Positions 1 through 6,883 of a stretch of DNA of 36,252 bases are shown here, piece after piece. The position numbers and the translations under genes were made by a program. The DNA comes from Gemmatimonas sp. (lineage in GTDB: Bacteria; Gemmatimonadota; Gemmatimonadetes; Gemmatimonadales; Gemmatimonadaceae): assembly GCA_011390935.1 (NCBI GenBank), contig JAABRL010000040.1, positions 3,416-39,667 on the forward strand. Direction: 5' to 3'. The notes beneath the pieces were generated by a model. The model was not told the origin of the DNA, did not search any database, and worked only from the letters and a program-made list of their open reading frames with translations. The stretch's first letter is position 1, and each line of letters opens with the position of its first letter.

Positions 1-1
1 C

Positions 2-259
2 ACGGCGGTGGTGAGCGATGTGCGCATGCCCGTGATGAGCGGTCCCGAGTTTGTGCGGCAGCTGTGGGCGTTGGGGTCGCGCACGCCGGTGCTGCTGATG
101 TCCGGGTTCGCCGACGCCGCACTCACGCGCGACCTGCCTGGAAGCGTCGCACGCATTCTGGGCAAACCATTCGCGACGGCCGAGCTGCTGGCGGCGTTGC
201 AGGAAGCGCGAGCGGTGCCCGTCGACGGGCCAACGCAGGGGTTGCCCGAAGAGGGGTGA
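2..259 (+). CDS. Response-regulator receiver domain, C-terminal part (5' truncated)
   Basis: The frame is open at the left edge, so this is the end of a longer protein. The visible 85 residues begin TAVVSDVRMPVMSG, the phospho-acceptor strand of a CheY-like receiver domain with the aspartate in VVSD. They continue through PVLLMSGF (the conserved Ser/Thr strand) to the conserved lysine in ILGKPF, and end about 25 residues later. This is the typical end of a receiver domain that terminates a protein, either a stand-alone regulator or the last domain of a hybrid histidine kinase. No DNA-binding output domain follows, so it does not end in an OmpR or NarL type effector. Phosphotransfer signalling in the cytoplasm is known for the family. 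The sensor partner lies outside the window. Confidence 0.85.
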   Translation, partial: TAVVSDVRMPVMSGPEFVRQLWALGSRTPVLLMSGFADAALTRDLPGSVARILGKPFATAELLAALQEARAVPVDGPTQGLPEEG

Positions 260-271
260 ACGCGGTAAGAT
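242..271 (+). promoter_or_regulatory. Candidate sigma70-type promoter for tRNA-Gln
   Basis: TTGCCC (242-247) and TAAGAT (266-271) are separated by 18 bases. Transcription would start about 35-40 bases before the tRNA. The -35 box lies inside the last codons of the upstream receiver gene. The match is by eye only; Gemmatimonadota promoter consensus is poorly known. Confidence 0.3.
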
Positions 272-314
272 TCTGGTTCGTTGGCAAGCGTGTAAACGCG
301 GGCGAACGGAGTAC

Positions 315-386
315 TGCCCCTTAGCTCAATTGGCAGAGCGTCTGACTCTGACTCAGAAGGTTCCAGGTTCGACCCCTGGAGGGGCA
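315..386 (+). tRNA. tRNA-Gln (anticodon CUG)
   Basis: The sequence folds as a full cloverleaf. The acceptor stem TGCCCCT pairs with AGGGGCA. The D arm is GCTC/GAGC with an 8-base loop. The anticodon stem TCTGA/TCAGA encloses the loop CTCTGAC, giving anticodon CTG that reads the glutamine codon CAG. The variable region is AGGTT, and the T arm CCAGG/CCTGG holds the loop TTCGACC. CCA is not encoded. A strong terminator follows within ten bases, so this is a single-tRNA unit. Confidence 0.97.
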
Positions 387-391
387 ATGTG

Positions 392-431
392 AAGGCCCGC
401 AACGTCTTTCGATGTTGCGGGCCTTTTTTTT
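392..431 (+). terminator. Rho-independent terminator of tRNA-Gln
   Basis: AAGGCCCGCAAC (392-403) pairs perfectly with GTTGCGGGCCTT (414-425). The stem can extend inward by GTC/GAT to about 15 base pairs around a TTTC loop. It runs into a tract of eight T residues (424-431). This is a textbook intrinsic terminator starting five bases after the tRNA 3' end. Confidence 0.93.
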
Positions 432-484
432 CTGTACATACTGCTCCCTTCTCAATCCGTCCCCGCAGTGATCCCGGAGCCCGC

Positions 485-847
485 ATGCCCACCCCCACCG
501 ACAGCTTCACTCTCTTCGACCTGCGCGTTGAAGTACTCGCCACCGAACGCCCCATGGTGTGCGCGCACCGCGCCGGTGACTGGTTCGAGCTGCACGGCGA
601 GATGCTGCGCTTCCCCGACGGGCAGGGCTTTCCGCTCTATTCGCTCGCCGCGCTGCTCCCCATTCTGCCAGCCAAGCAGCGCCCCACGCACCCGGCCGAC
701 TGGATGACCACCGATGCCGAGGTGGCATGTCCCGATCCGCACTGCGGGGGACGTTTTCGTATTACGCGCACGGGCACGCGCACCTTCCGCCACGGGGATG
801 TGACGCTCGTGCCCATGCCCGCCGGCACGCCGGAGCAGAGCGCATGA
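485..847 (+). CDS. TIGR04076-like small protein
   Basis: A 120-residue protein of unknown function. The ATG at 485 is chosen because the frame upstream of it runs back through the tRNA terminator. It begins with a beta-strand-like stretch (FTLFDLRVEVLA), then a GDWFELHGE element, the motif LYSLAALLPILPAKQR, and near the C terminus CPDPHCGGRFRITRTG with two cysteines. This order resembles TIGR04076-type proteins (about 100 residues, conserved cysteines), recalled rather than searched. Its stop overlaps the aldo/keto reductase start by ATGA, so the two are almost certainly co-translated. A metal- or substrate-binding role linked to the reductase is possible but only inferred. No signal peptide or membrane segment is seen. 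Confidence 0.82.
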   Translation: MPTPTDSFTLFDLRVEVLATERPMVCAHRAGDWFELHGEMLRFPDGQGFPLYSLAALLPILPAKQRPTHPADWMTTDAEVACPDPHCGGRFRITRTGTRTFRHGDVTLVPMPAGTPEQSA

Positions 848-1881
848 GCACGGCCACCGTGTCGCGGGTTGCGCTGGCGCCGGGCTACTCGATCTCGCGC
901 ATCATCAAGGGGGGGTGGCAGCTCGCCGGTGGGCACGGCACGGTCGAGCACGACCGTGCCCTCGCCGATATGCACGCGTATGTGGCGGCAGGCATCACCA
1001 CCTTCGACTGCGCCGACATCTACACCGGCGTCGAAGCGCTGATCGGCGCATACATCGGCGCGCACGGTGCCGATGGGGTGCAGGTGCACACCAAATGTGT
1101 GCCCGATCTCGATCGGCTCGACACCCTCACCGCAGCCGATCTCGAGCGCACGCTGCACCGCTCCTGCGAACGGCTCGGCACGCCGACGCTCGATCTGGTG
1201 CAGCTGCACTGGTGGGACTATGCGCGTGGCGATCTCGTGGCCGCTGCGCAGACACTCGCACGCTTTCGCGAGGACGGACTGATTCGACACGTCGGGGCCA
1301 CCAACTTCGGCACGCGCGAACTCCGCCTGCTGCTCGACGCGGGCGTGCCGATCGTTTCGCATCAGGTGCAGTACTCGCTACTCGATCGCCGCCCGGCGCA
1401 CTCCATGGCGGCGCTTGCCGCCGAACGCGGAGTGTCGCTGCTGTGCTACGGCGCACTCGCCGGCGGCTTCTTCCATGCCCGGTGGCTTGGACAGCCCGAG
1501 CCCGCCGAGCCGCTCGAGAACCGCTCGCTCACCAAATACAAGCTCATCATTGACGAGTGCGGCGGCTGGGCGCGGTTCCAGGCGCTGCTCGCTCTGCTGC
1601 ACGAGATCGCGCAGACGCATGGCGTCGGCATAGGCACCGTCGCCATGCGGTGGGTGCTCGACCAGCCCGCCGTCGGTGCCGTGATCGCCGGCGCCCGCAA
1701 CCGCGAGCACCTGGCGGACACGTTGGCTGTGGAGACGCTGGTGCTCTCCGCGCAGGACCACGCGCGTCTCGAGGCGCACCTGGCCGAGCAACCGGTGCCC
1801 CTGGGCGACGTGTACGAGCTGGAGCGGGACCGCACCGGCCGCCACGGGCGCATCATGCGGTACAACCTCAATACGGTCTGA
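844..1881 (+). CDS. Aldo/keto reductase
   Basis: A 345-residue cytoplasmic NAD(P)H-dependent oxidoreductase of the AKR superfamily (TIM barrel), reducing a carbonyl substrate that cannot be named from sequence. The catalytic tetrad is visible: D55 and Y60 in FDCADIYTG, K84 in VHTKCVP and H122 in LVQLHWWD. The C-terminal cofactor region includes AVGAVIAGARNREHL, the usual phosphate-binding strand and turn of AKRs. The start is the ATG overlapping the preceding stop (ATGA), although the open frame extends further upstream. Length is normal for AKR families related to YajO/YghZ or L-fucose dehydrogenase. Coupling to a TIGR04076-like protein is the main hint about context. The next gene has its own promoter-like sequence about 20 bases after the stop. 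Confidence 0.93.
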   Translation: MSTATVSRVALAPGYSISRIIKGGWQLAGGHGTVEHDRALADMHAYVAAGITTFDCADIYTGVEALIGAYIGAHGADGVQVHTKCVPDLDRLDTLTAADLERTLHRSCERLGTPTLDLVQLHWWDYARGDLVAAAQTLARFREDGLIRHVGATNFGTRELRLLLDAGVPIVSHQVQYSLLDRRPAHSMAALAAERGVSLLCYGALAGGFFHARWLGQPEPAEPLENRSLTKYKLIIDECGGWARFQALLALLHEIAQTHGVGIGTVAMRWVLDQPAVGAVIAGARNREHLADTLAVETLVLSAQDHARLEAHLAEQPVPLGDVYELERDRTGRHGRIMRYNLNTV

Positions 1882-1900
1882 GCCCCCAGATCCCCGAAAT

Positions 1901-1929
1901 TTGACATAGGGGGAGGGGGTATACGATCT
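1901..1929 (+). promoter_or_regulatory. Candidate copper-responsive promoter/operator
   Basis: A perfect -35 hexamer TTGACA (1901-1906) is followed by ATAGGGGGAGGGGGTAT (1906-1922). That stretch has two five-G tracts flanked by ATA and TAT. A -10 element is less clear (TACGAT at 1922-1927 with a short spacer, or CGATCT at 1924-1929 with 17 bases). The half-site GGGGGTAT is the complement of ATACCCCC, typical of CsoR/RcnR-family metal-sensor operators. Its position ahead of a copper ATPase operon supports a metal-repressed promoter. The regulator gene itself is not in the window. Confidence 0.4.
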
Positions 1930-1971
1930 TTCCGATGTAGGTCGGTCGTTTCCTCGTGTCCGGTGCCCCGC

Positions 1972-2094
1972 ATGGCCTTCTCCCTGCTCGATCTCAGCGT
2001 CATCGCCATCGCGATCGCGGCGGTGGCTTGGGTGCTCTGGTACTTCCTGTGGAGCGGCGACACCACGCCGGCCGACGAACGAGGGGCCCCGTGA
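1972..2094 (+). CDS. 40-residue single-pass membrane microprotein
   Basis: A short open frame with ATG at 1972. It encodes [10 protein letters not shown], then a hydrophobic stretch of about 20 residues (roughly residues 5-27, rich in I, A, V and W) and a polar acidic tail ending DERGAP. It predicts one transmembrane helix and nothing else. Its stop overlaps the GTG start of the copper ATPase by GTGA, so translation of the two should be coupled. It lies just downstream of the G-tract promoter. I do not recognise the family. It is reminiscent in size and position of small accessory proteins of metal ATPases or CcoS-like proteins, but shows no sequence signature of either. It may act as an ATPase subunit or only as a translational leader. 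Confidence 0.6.
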   Translation: MAFSLLDLSVIAIAIAAVAWVLWYFLWSGDTTPADERGAP

Positions 2095-4496
2095 GCGCCG
2101 CCTCGTCCACGATCGTGCCTGCGGACAGCGCCGCCCCCGAGCAGGTCGTGCTCTCCGTGGGCGGCATGACGTGTGCCGCCTGCTCCTCGCGCGTTCAGCG
2201 TACCCTCGGCAAGACCCCCGGCGTCTTCGACGCCAATGTGAACCTGATGATGGCCAACGCCACCATCGCGTTCGACCCGGCGGTGATCACGCCCGATGCG
2301 CTCATGGAGGTCGTGCGCAAGACGGGCTACGACGCCGAGCTCCCGCAGGCGGATCAATCGGCCATTGCAGCACAGGAGGAGCGCGAGGCCGAGCAGGAGG
2401 CGGAGTATCGCACGCTGCGCGGCAAGGCGATCGCGAGCGCGATTGCCGGGGCGGTAGCGATGGTGATGAGCATGCCGCTCATGCGCGCGCCCGAGCACAT
2501 GCACACCGACACCGTCGCCGACCCGTTCATGCGCTGGGCGATGGAATCCATGACGCCCGCGCTCGAGCGCGTGGCGCCGTGGTTGTATGTGGTGCCGCAC
2601 GCCGTGATCACGTGGGGACTGCTGGCACTCACGCTGTGGGTGATGTTGTGGGCCGGTCGCCACTTCTTCACACGCGCCTGGGCGGCTTTCACGCATCGTG
2701 CCGCCGACATGAATACGCTGGTGGCCGTGGGGACGGGCGCGGCGTTCGTGTATTCGCTGGCGGCCACGCTCGTGCCGAACCTCTTCATCGCCGCGGGCGT
2801 CATGCCCGATGTGTACTACGAGGCGGTGATCATCATCATCGCGTTCATTCTCACCGGCAACGCCTTCGAAGCGCGCGCCAAGCAGCGCACATCGCGCGCG
2901 CTCAAGGCGCTGTCGCAGCTGCAGCCAGGTACCGCCCGCGTGGAACGCGATGGAACCGAGCGCGACCTGCCGATCGAACAGGTGCAGCGAGGCGACGTGG
3001 TGATCGTGCGCCCCGGTGAACGCGTGCCGGTGGACGGCGAGTTGGTGAGCGGGTCGAGCGCGGTCGACGAAAGCATGTTGACCGGCGAATCCATGCCCGT
3101 GACCAAACAGGCGGGCGACCGCGCCATTGGCGGAACGATCAACGGTACCGGAAGCTTCCGGCTGCGCGCCACCACGTTGGGTCGCGACAGCGTGCTTGCG
3201 CAGCTGGTGCAGCTCATGCGCGATGCGCAAGGCAGTCGCGCACCCATGCAGCGGCTGGCCGATCGCATCAGTGCGATCTTCGTGCCGATCGTGCTCAGTC
3301 TCGCGATCATCACGTTCGCCACGTGGTTCGTGTCGGTGCACGTGAACGGTGGCAGCGTAGGCGAGTCGGCGATGCGTGGTTTCGCGACCGCCGTGTCGGT
3401 CCTCATCATTGCCTGCCCATGTGCGATGGGACTCGCGGTGCCCACGGCGGTGATGGTGGCGACGGGTCGTGGTGCGGAGCTCGGCGTGCTGATCAAGGGC
3501 GGCGAGGCGCTGCAGCGCGCGGGCGACGTGACTACGGTGGTGCTCGACAAGACCGGCACCGTGACCGAGGGGCGTCCGAGCGTGACGGATATCGTGCTCG
3601 TGCCACACAGCACACAGGGCGAAGACGACCTGCTGCGCGTGGCCGCGTCGCTCGAGCGTGCGAGTGAGCATCCGTTGGCTGCCGCGATCGTGCGATTCGC
3701 CGAAGCACGCGGGCTCACGCTCACGCACCCTGAAACATTCGAGAGCACCACGGGGCAGGGGGTGCACGGCGTCGTGGACGGGCGCGCCGTACTCATTGGC
3801 AATGCCGCGCTGCTCTCGGCGTGGAGCATCGATGGCTCGTCGCTGGAAGCGCACGCCGAACGCTTTGCCGCGGAGGCCAAGACGCCCATGTATGTCGCGG
3901 TGGATGGCGCGTTGGCCGGCGTCTTCGCGGTCGCCGACCCGATTCGCGACAGCTCGCGCCGTGCCATCACGCAGCTTCGATCGCTCGGGCTCGACGTCGT
4001 GATGCTGACCGGCGACAATGCCGTGACCGCACACGCGGTCGCGCGTGCCGCTGGTATTGAACGCGTGGTCGCTGGCGTGTTGCCGAGCGGCAAGGTGGCC
4101 GAAGTGGAGCGGCTGCAGCAGCTGGGGCAGGTGGTGGCGATGGTGGGCGATGGCGTGAACGACGCGCCGGCCCTCGCGCGCGCCGATGTGGGGATCGCCA
4201 TCGGCACTGGCACCGATATCGCCGTGGAGGCGGCCGATCTGGCGCTCATGCGTGGCGACCTGCTCGGTGTAGTGGACGCGATCACGCTGTCTCGTCGTAC
4301 CATGCGTACCATGCGCCAGAATCTGTTCTGGGCGTTCGGCTACAATACGCTCGGCATACCGATCGCGGCCGGCGTGCTTTTTCCGTTCACCGGCCTGCTG
4401 CTGAGTCCGATGTTGGCCAGCGCCGCCATGGCCTTCAGCTCGGTGAGTGTCGTGTCGAACAGTCTCAGGTTACGCGGCTTTCGATCAGCGCATTGA
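2091..4496 (+). CDS. copA: Copper-exporting P1B-type ATPase
   Basis: An 801-residue inner-membrane pump that couples ATP hydrolysis to Cu(I) export. It has one N-terminal heavy-metal domain with GMTCAAC (C28 and C31), the actuator motif TGES (331-334), and the transmembrane metal site CPC (C442, P443, C444). The phosphorylation motif is DKTGT with D486, followed by the nucleotide-domain motif SEHPLA and the hinge GDGVNDAP (686-693). The last two helices carry YNTLGIP and [15 protein letters not shown], residues typical of the Cu(I) class P1B-1. A short insert with EHMHTD after the first helix may contact metal outside the membrane. The GTG start overlaps the microprotein stop (GTGA); the frame is open further upstream but lies antisense of no other gene. 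The 3' end overlaps the convergent kinase gene by 32 bases. Confidence 0.96.
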   Translation: MSAASSTIVPADSAAPEQVVLSVGGMTCAACSSRVQRTLGKTPGVFDANVNLMMANATIAFDPAVITPDALMEVVRKTGYDAELPQADQSAIAAQEEREAEQEAEYRTLRGKAIASAIAGAVAMVMSMPLMRAPEHMHTDTVADPFMRWAMESMTPALERVAPWLYVVPHAVITWGLLALTLWVMLWAGRHFFTRAWAAFTHRAADMNTLVAVGTGAAFVYSLAATLVPNLFIAAGVMPDVYYEAVIIIIAFILTGNAFEARAKQRTSRALKALSQLQPGTARVERDGTERDLPIEQVQRGDVVIVRPGERVPVDGELVSGSSAVDESMLTGESMPVTKQAGDRAIGGTINGTGSFRLRATTLGRDSVLAQLVQLMRDAQGSRAPMQRLADRISAIFVPIVLSLAIITFATWFVSVHVNGGSVGESAMRGFATAVSVLIIACPCAMGLAVPTAVMVATGRGAELGVLIKGGEALQRAGDVTTVVLDKTGTVTEGRPSVTDIVLVPHSTQGEDDLLRVAASLERASEHPLAAAIVRFAEARGLTLTHPETFESTTGQGVHGVVDGRAVLIGNAALLSAWSIDGSSLEAHAERFAAEAKTPMYVAVDGALAGVFAVADPIRDSSRRAITQLRSLGLDVVMLTGDNAVTAHAVARAAGIERVVAGVLPSGKVAEVERLQQLGQVVAMVGDGVNDAPALARADVGIAIGTGTDIAVEAADLALMRGDLLGVVDAITLSRRTMRTMRQNLFWAFGYNTLGIPIAAGVLFPFTGLLLSPMLASAAMAFSSVSVVSNSLRLRGFRSAH

Positions 4497-6363
4497 TCGT
4501 TTCTGCCAGCGTGCGCAGCGATGGTGGTTTGTCCACGGTGGCAACGTGACTCACGGCGAGCTGCGCGCGCATGTCATCCGTCAGATAGCCGCTGAGTATC
4601 AGGATTGGCAGATCGCTGCGTATGACGCGGCAGGAGCGCGCGAGCACATCGCCGCTCATGGACGGCATGGCGAGGTCACTCACGAGCAGGTCGACGGAGC
4701 TGGGCGATGCGGTGACGCGTGCGAGTGCTTCACGCGGGTCTTCGTACGACTCCACCGAATACTCGAGATGTCGCAGCATGCGCTCGAGCGCGTGGCGCGT
4801 GTGCGGATCATCGTCGGCAAGCACAATGCGTGCACCGCGACCATGCGGCATTGCGGTCTCGTTCGTCGGCTTCGTCGGTACGTCCGTCGTGCGCAGCGCC
4901 GGCAGCCAGATCGTGAATGCGCTGCCCGTGCCTGGCGCGCTGCGCACCTGCACCACGCCGTTGAGTCCCGTGATGATCGCCTGTACGCCCGCGAGTCCGA
5001 GACCGGTTCCCTCGCCGACCGGCTTGGTGGTGAAGAGCGGTTCGAAGATGCGCGCGAGCACGGTGTCGTCCATGCCGTGTCCGTTGTCGCGAACGACCAG
5101 TCGGACGACCGGGCCCGGGGGCATCGTCGCGAGCTCGGCGTCGTTGGGCCGAACCGTCAGATGATCCACGTGCACATCGATGCGTCCGCCCGTCGGCGGC
5201 AGGGCATGCCACGCATTGGTGCACAAGTTGAGCACGACCTGATGCAGCGCCGTCGCGTCGCCGGCCACCAGCGGGCAGGCGGGATCGGTCGAGAGCTGGA
5301 GGTCCACCATGGCGGGCAACAGCGAGCGCAGCAGGTGCACGGCTTCCTGCACGACGGCCCCGATCGCGATGGGTTCGCGGACAGGTTCATGCAGCCGACT
5401 GAACGCGAGGATGCGCTGGATCAGCTCGCGCGCGCGTCGCCCGCCGTCAGCGATGGCATCGAGCGATTCGTGCGCCGCACCGCTGGCCTGCAACTCCTGT
5501 TGTACGACCTCGAGCTGCCCGAGCATGCCAGTGAGGATGTTGTTGAAATCGTGCGCAATTCCTCCCGCCAACGTGCCAAGCGCCTCGAGACGATCGCTGC
5601 GGCGCGCCCGAACCTCCGCTTGTTTGCGATCGGTGACGTCGCGCAGCATCGAGAGGTGCAATCCGGGGCGAAAGGCGCGGACCGCGTTGTATTCCATGGT
5701 GCGCACGGTGCCATCGCGGGAGCGCAGGTCGATCTCTCCGCGCTGTACACCCTCGCGCTCGAACGCCTGCCAACGCGGCCTCGCGGCTTCCGGCGCTGCG
5801 ATGTCAGCCACGGTCATGCCCCGCAACTCTTCGAGCGAATAGCCAAGCAGGTGCACGGCCGCCGGATTGGCATCCACGTAGCACCCCGAGTCATCGGCAA
5901 TGAGGATTGCCTCATGCGCGTGCTCGAACAGACTGCGATAGCGCGCCTCACTCTCCAGCAGTGAGGCGCGCGTGCGCTGCCGATCCGTGATGTCGATTTC
6001 GAGCGCCATGAAGCCCTCGAGTCGCCCGTCAGCGGATCGCATCGGATGGCAGTCGATGTGCACCCAGTACGGGTGCCCATCGCGCGCATAGTTGAGGATC
6101 TCCACCATGAACGAACGATGCTCACGTACCGCGTCACGCATGGCGGCAATGGCGGCGGGATCGGTGTCCGGGCCTTGCAGCAGCTCGCCAGGTCTACGGC
6201 CAAGCAACTCGTGCGTCGCGTACCCGGACATGCGCGTGAATCCCTCGTTCACCCACTCGACTCGACCATCGACATCAGTGATGACCACACCAGTCTCGAT
6301 CTGGCTCGCGAGCCATTCGAGACGATCGACCAGCTGGCGGGGGTCGGGGGGGGAGGCGGACAT
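4465..6363 (-). CDS. Hybrid histidine kinase, PAS-PAS-HisKA-HATPase-REC
   Basis: A 632-residue soluble sensor kinase with no transmembrane segments. The order is PAS 1 (about residues 10-125), PAS 2 (about 130-245), and HisKA with the phospho-accepting H271 in GGIAHDFNN. The HATPase domain follows (N box [14 protein letters not shown] boxes DNGHGMDD and GEGTGLGL). The C-terminal receiver starts RIVLADDDP, with D563 in [10 protein letters not shown] and a conserved lysine in VDKPP. The architecture matches kinases that sense small molecules or redox state through PAS. The ATG at 6363 is chosen; an in-frame GTG at 6411 would add 16 residues but leaves its GGAGG only one base from the start. No response regulator lies beside it. 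The tail-to-tail overlap with copA does not by itself imply copper sensing. Confidence 0.93.
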   Translation of the reverse strand: MSASPPDPRQLVDRLEWLASQIETGVVITDVDGRVEWVNEGFTRMSGYATHELLGRRPGELLQGPDTDPAAIAAMRDAVREHRSFMVEILNYARDGHPYWVHIDCHPMRSADGRLEGFMALEIDITDRQRTRASLLESEARYRSLFEHAHEAILIADDSGCYVDANPAAVHLLGYSLEELRGMTVADIAAPEAARPRWQAFEREGVQRGEIDLRSRDGTVRTMEYNAVRAFRPGLHLSMLRDVTDRKQAEVRARRSDRLEALGTLAGGIAHDFNNILTGMLGQLEVVQQELQASGAAHESLDAIADGGRRARELIQRILAFSRLHEPVREPIAIGAVVQEAVHLLRSLLPAMVDLQLSTDPACPLVAGDATALHQVVLNLCTNAWHALPPTGGRIDVHVDHLTVRPNDAELATMPPGPVVRLVVRDNGHGMDDTVLARIFEPLFTTKPVGEGTGLGLAGVQAIITGLNGVVQVRSAPGTGSAFTIWLPALRTTDVPTKPTNETAMPHGRGARIVLADDDPHTRHALERMLRHLEYSVESYEDPREALARVTASPSSVDLLVSDLAMPSMSGDVLARSCRVIRSDLPILILSGYLTDDMRAQLAVSHVATVDKPPSLRTLAETINALIESRVT

Positions 6364-6456
6364 GCAGGCAACCGGACAAGGCGAGAACGCGCGAAGGGTG
6401 CTGCGTGGCACACCTCCACGGCGTCAAAGGGTCATGCGCTCAGTCCAACCCCTCGG

Positions 6457-6485
6457 AGTATCGGCCGCGTGCGCCGATCCCACAA
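6457..6485 (-). promoter_or_regulatory. Candidate promoter for the hybrid kinase
   Basis: On the minus strand TTGTGG (6485-6480) and GATACT (6462-6457) are separated by exactly 17 bases. A start near 6450 would give a leader of about 85 bases to the ATG at 6363. This stretch is the only non-coding DNA between the DUF423 gene and the kinase. Visual match only. Confidence 0.3.
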
Positions 6486-6489
6486 GCCG

Positions 6490-6855
6490 CTAGCTTCTGG
6501 CTGCCATGGCGAGAGCGAGCCACCCGGCAATGAAGCACACGCCACCGATCGGTGTGATCGCGCCGAGGGCTCGGATGCCCGTGAACGTCATGGCGTAGAG
6601 CGAGCCGGAAAAGAGCACCGTGCCCGCCACGAACAGCCAGCCGCTCGCCGAGAGCCAGTTGCTGGTGACCCGCGTCGCCAGCCAGGCCACGGCCAGCAGG
6701 GCCAGGGCGTGGTACATCTGATACCGCGCAGCCGTCTCGAAGACTTCGAGCAGGCGTGGCTCCACGCGTTCGCGGAGGGCGTGCGCGCCAAAGGCACCGG
6801 CGGCCACACTCAGGCCGGCCGACAGCGCACCGAGAGTCAGAAAGAGTCGATCCAT
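6490..6855 (-). CDS. DUF423 family membrane protein
   Basis: A 121-residue integral membrane protein. It begins MDRLFLTLGALSAGLSVAAGAFGAHAL, the signature start of DUF423 (YgdD-like) proteins. Four hydrophobic helices are visible (about residues 5-24, 45-62, 68-90 and 95-117), and the loop FETAARYQMYHALALL is the conserved family core between helices 1 and 2. Length equals the family norm. The function is unknown in the family. It is the last gene of a minus-strand run, 28 bases after the metalloprotease stop, so it may be read through from that operon. I see no strong Shine-Dalgarno sequence ahead of the ATG. Confidence 0.93.
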   Translation of the reverse strand: MDRLFLTLGALSAGLSVAAGAFGAHALRERVEPRLLEVFETAARYQMYHALALLAVAWLATRVTSNWLSASGWLFVAGTVLFSGSLYAMTFTGIRALGAITPIGGVCFIAGWLALAMAARS

Positions 6856-6883
6856 ACCCGGAAAGTTAAGCGTCGGCGAGCGG

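Noticed and set aside
315..431. tRNA-Gln as a possible integration (attachment) site
   Set aside because: tRNA genes are common targets, but no integrase, no duplicated tRNA 3' end and no foreign-looking cargo follow.
1901..1929. MerR/CueR-type operator at copA
   Set aside because: CueR sites need an inverted ACCTTCC/GGAAGGT repeat within a 19-base spacer; only G tracts are present.
1446..4034. Very long minus-strand open frame (862 codons) antisense to AKR and copA
   Set aside because: It lies opposite genes with clear catalytic motifs, its translation is arginine/histidine rich without any domain, and long antisense frames are expected in GC-rich DNA.
4447..5964. Long plus-strand frame (505 codons) opposite the hybrid kinase
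   Set aside because: The kinase on the minus strand has complete PAS, HisKA, HATPase and receiver motifs; the plus-strand translation has none.
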